64,000 nt of DNA from assembly GCF_050947875.1 (NCBI RefSeq), contig NW_027460335.1, positions 8,013,928 through 8,077,927 of the forward strand, read 5' to 3'. The stretch comes from Dermacentor variabilis (lineage: Eukaryota; Arthropoda; Arachnida; Ixodida; Ixodidae). Positions 63,420-64,000 of the stretch are shown here, piece after piece (the first letter of the stretch is position 1; every line of letters starts with the position of its first letter). A program made the position numbers and the translations under genes. Below the pieces are notes generated by a model. That model saw only the letters and a program-made list of their open reading frames with translations, made no database searches and was not told the origin of the DNA.

Positions 63420-64000
63420 GAAGACCTCGATTGGCCTCATCCGTGATTGCAGTGGATTGATGCCTTGGAGAGAAATACGATGGCCGAGAAAATCCATGAC
63501 TTAAACAATGTAAATGCATTTGCGGGGCTTGAGGACCAGGCCGTGTTCATCCAGTCGCTCAAATAGAACGCGAATGTATTCTTCGTTCTCATCGTCGTTG
63601 GGGTTTGCAACGTGCATGTGTTCAAGGTAGACGAAAATGCACGGCAGTCCGAGCGTACGTTAGCCCACGAACCTTTGGAAAGTTTTCACCACATTCTTGA
63701 AACCATAAGGCATACGGACAAATTAAAATAGGCTAAATGGAGTAGTGATTGTTGTTTTCGGAGTGTCGCTCGCTTGTCCTGGAAATTGATAGTACGCACT
63801 CATGAAATTGATTTTGCGCGACATTTTGGCTCCTGCGAGACTTGCGCTGCGGTCATGTGTGTGGGGAAGGGGATATTTATCAGAACTAGCGACGGCACTC
63901 AAAGCTCGGTAATCACCACAAGGCCGGCAGTCGCCACTGTCCTTCTTTAACCGGATATAGTGGGGAAGACCAAGTGCTAGATGAAGGAAAAATAACGTCA
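63420..64000 (-). pseudogene. Gypsy-A reverse transcriptase (copy 3, cut by window end)
   Basis: From the window edge leftwards: SIRLKKDSGDCRPCGDYRAL-type sequence, an ATSDKYPLPHTHD-like block, RMPYGFKNVVKTFQRFVG, then the catalytic box region FVYLEHMHVANPNDDENEE (YLEH at 63629-63618 instead of YLDD), RVLFERLDEHGLVLKPRKCI and MDFLGHRISLQGINPLQSRM. The thumb is cut at about 63420 and runs straight into integrase sequence, so RNase H is deleted. Confidence 0.75.

Overview
The window looks like repeat-dense nuclear DNA of a hard tick (Ixodidae). This is inferred from tRNA-derived SINEs of the tick 'Ruka' type (near 1.3, 23.1 and 55.8 kb), from THAP-linked and mariner-type transposases, and from Gypsy, Penelope-like, RTE and Tx1/L1-type retroelements. 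I see no intact host gene, rRNA, functional tRNA, operon or CRISPR array. Nearly every recognisable coding trace belongs to a transposable element, and most are frameshifted. The best-preserved one is an RTE reverse transcriptase at 46.6-48.1 kb.

Layout. 0-4.9 kb: minus-strand remnant of a THAP-domain/DDE transposase gene (THAP exon at 4.5-4.7 kb, HTH/transposase part at 1-420, an intron-like stretch between). 4.86-18.9 kb: a direct tandem triplication of a ~4.525 kb unit. Each unit holds a Penelope-like element (PLE) whose 5' half is inverted, the 5' two thirds of a minus-strand Gypsy element ('Gypsy-A': LTR, gag, protease, RT), and a tRNA-like repeat ('F repeat'). 18.9-20.5 kb: a microsatellite and unassigned DNA. 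20.5-29.2 kb: a copy of an unclassified ~2.8 kb repeat ('R repeat') split by a 5.8 kb hAT-like insertion, which carries a mariner, which carries a SINE. 29.2-30.2 kb: fragment of a second Gypsy family ('Gypsy-B', plus strand). 30.5-31.7 kb: two related fold-back MITEs. 32.1-32.4 kb: fragment of a tick repeat-encoded protein. 33.1-37.9 kb: a second Gypsy-A copy split by two PLE 3' halves joined head to head. 38.2-39.0 kb: F repeat. 39.0-48.9 kb: second R copy, interrupted by a small tRNA-like element that itself received a full-length Tx1/L1-type LINE (15 bp target duplication), and by the RTE LINE (14 bp target duplication). 48.9-52.7 kb: Gypsy-B with gag, a protease start, RNase H, integrase and an LTR, but no reverse transcriptase. 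53.4-55.1 kb: a Tc1/mariner-type transposon with long terminal inverted repeats. 55.5-56.9 kb: a (TG)97 tract, a SINE and an F repeat. 57.2-61.8 kb: a Gypsy-type protease trace, further R copies, and a SINE palindrome. 62.1-64 kb: a CR1-like LINE trace, a degenerate satellite, and a third Gypsy-A copy cut by the window edge.

How it fits together. The region is best read as a record of successive insertions. Exact or near-exact target-site duplications, plus uninterrupted R copies elsewhere in the window, show several insertion orders directly. No element here looks fully autonomous. The RTE copy has the best-conserved catalytic domain but lacks its 5' end and endonuclease. Element families were recognised by motif, without database searches. 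Boundaries given as 'about' were read by eye.
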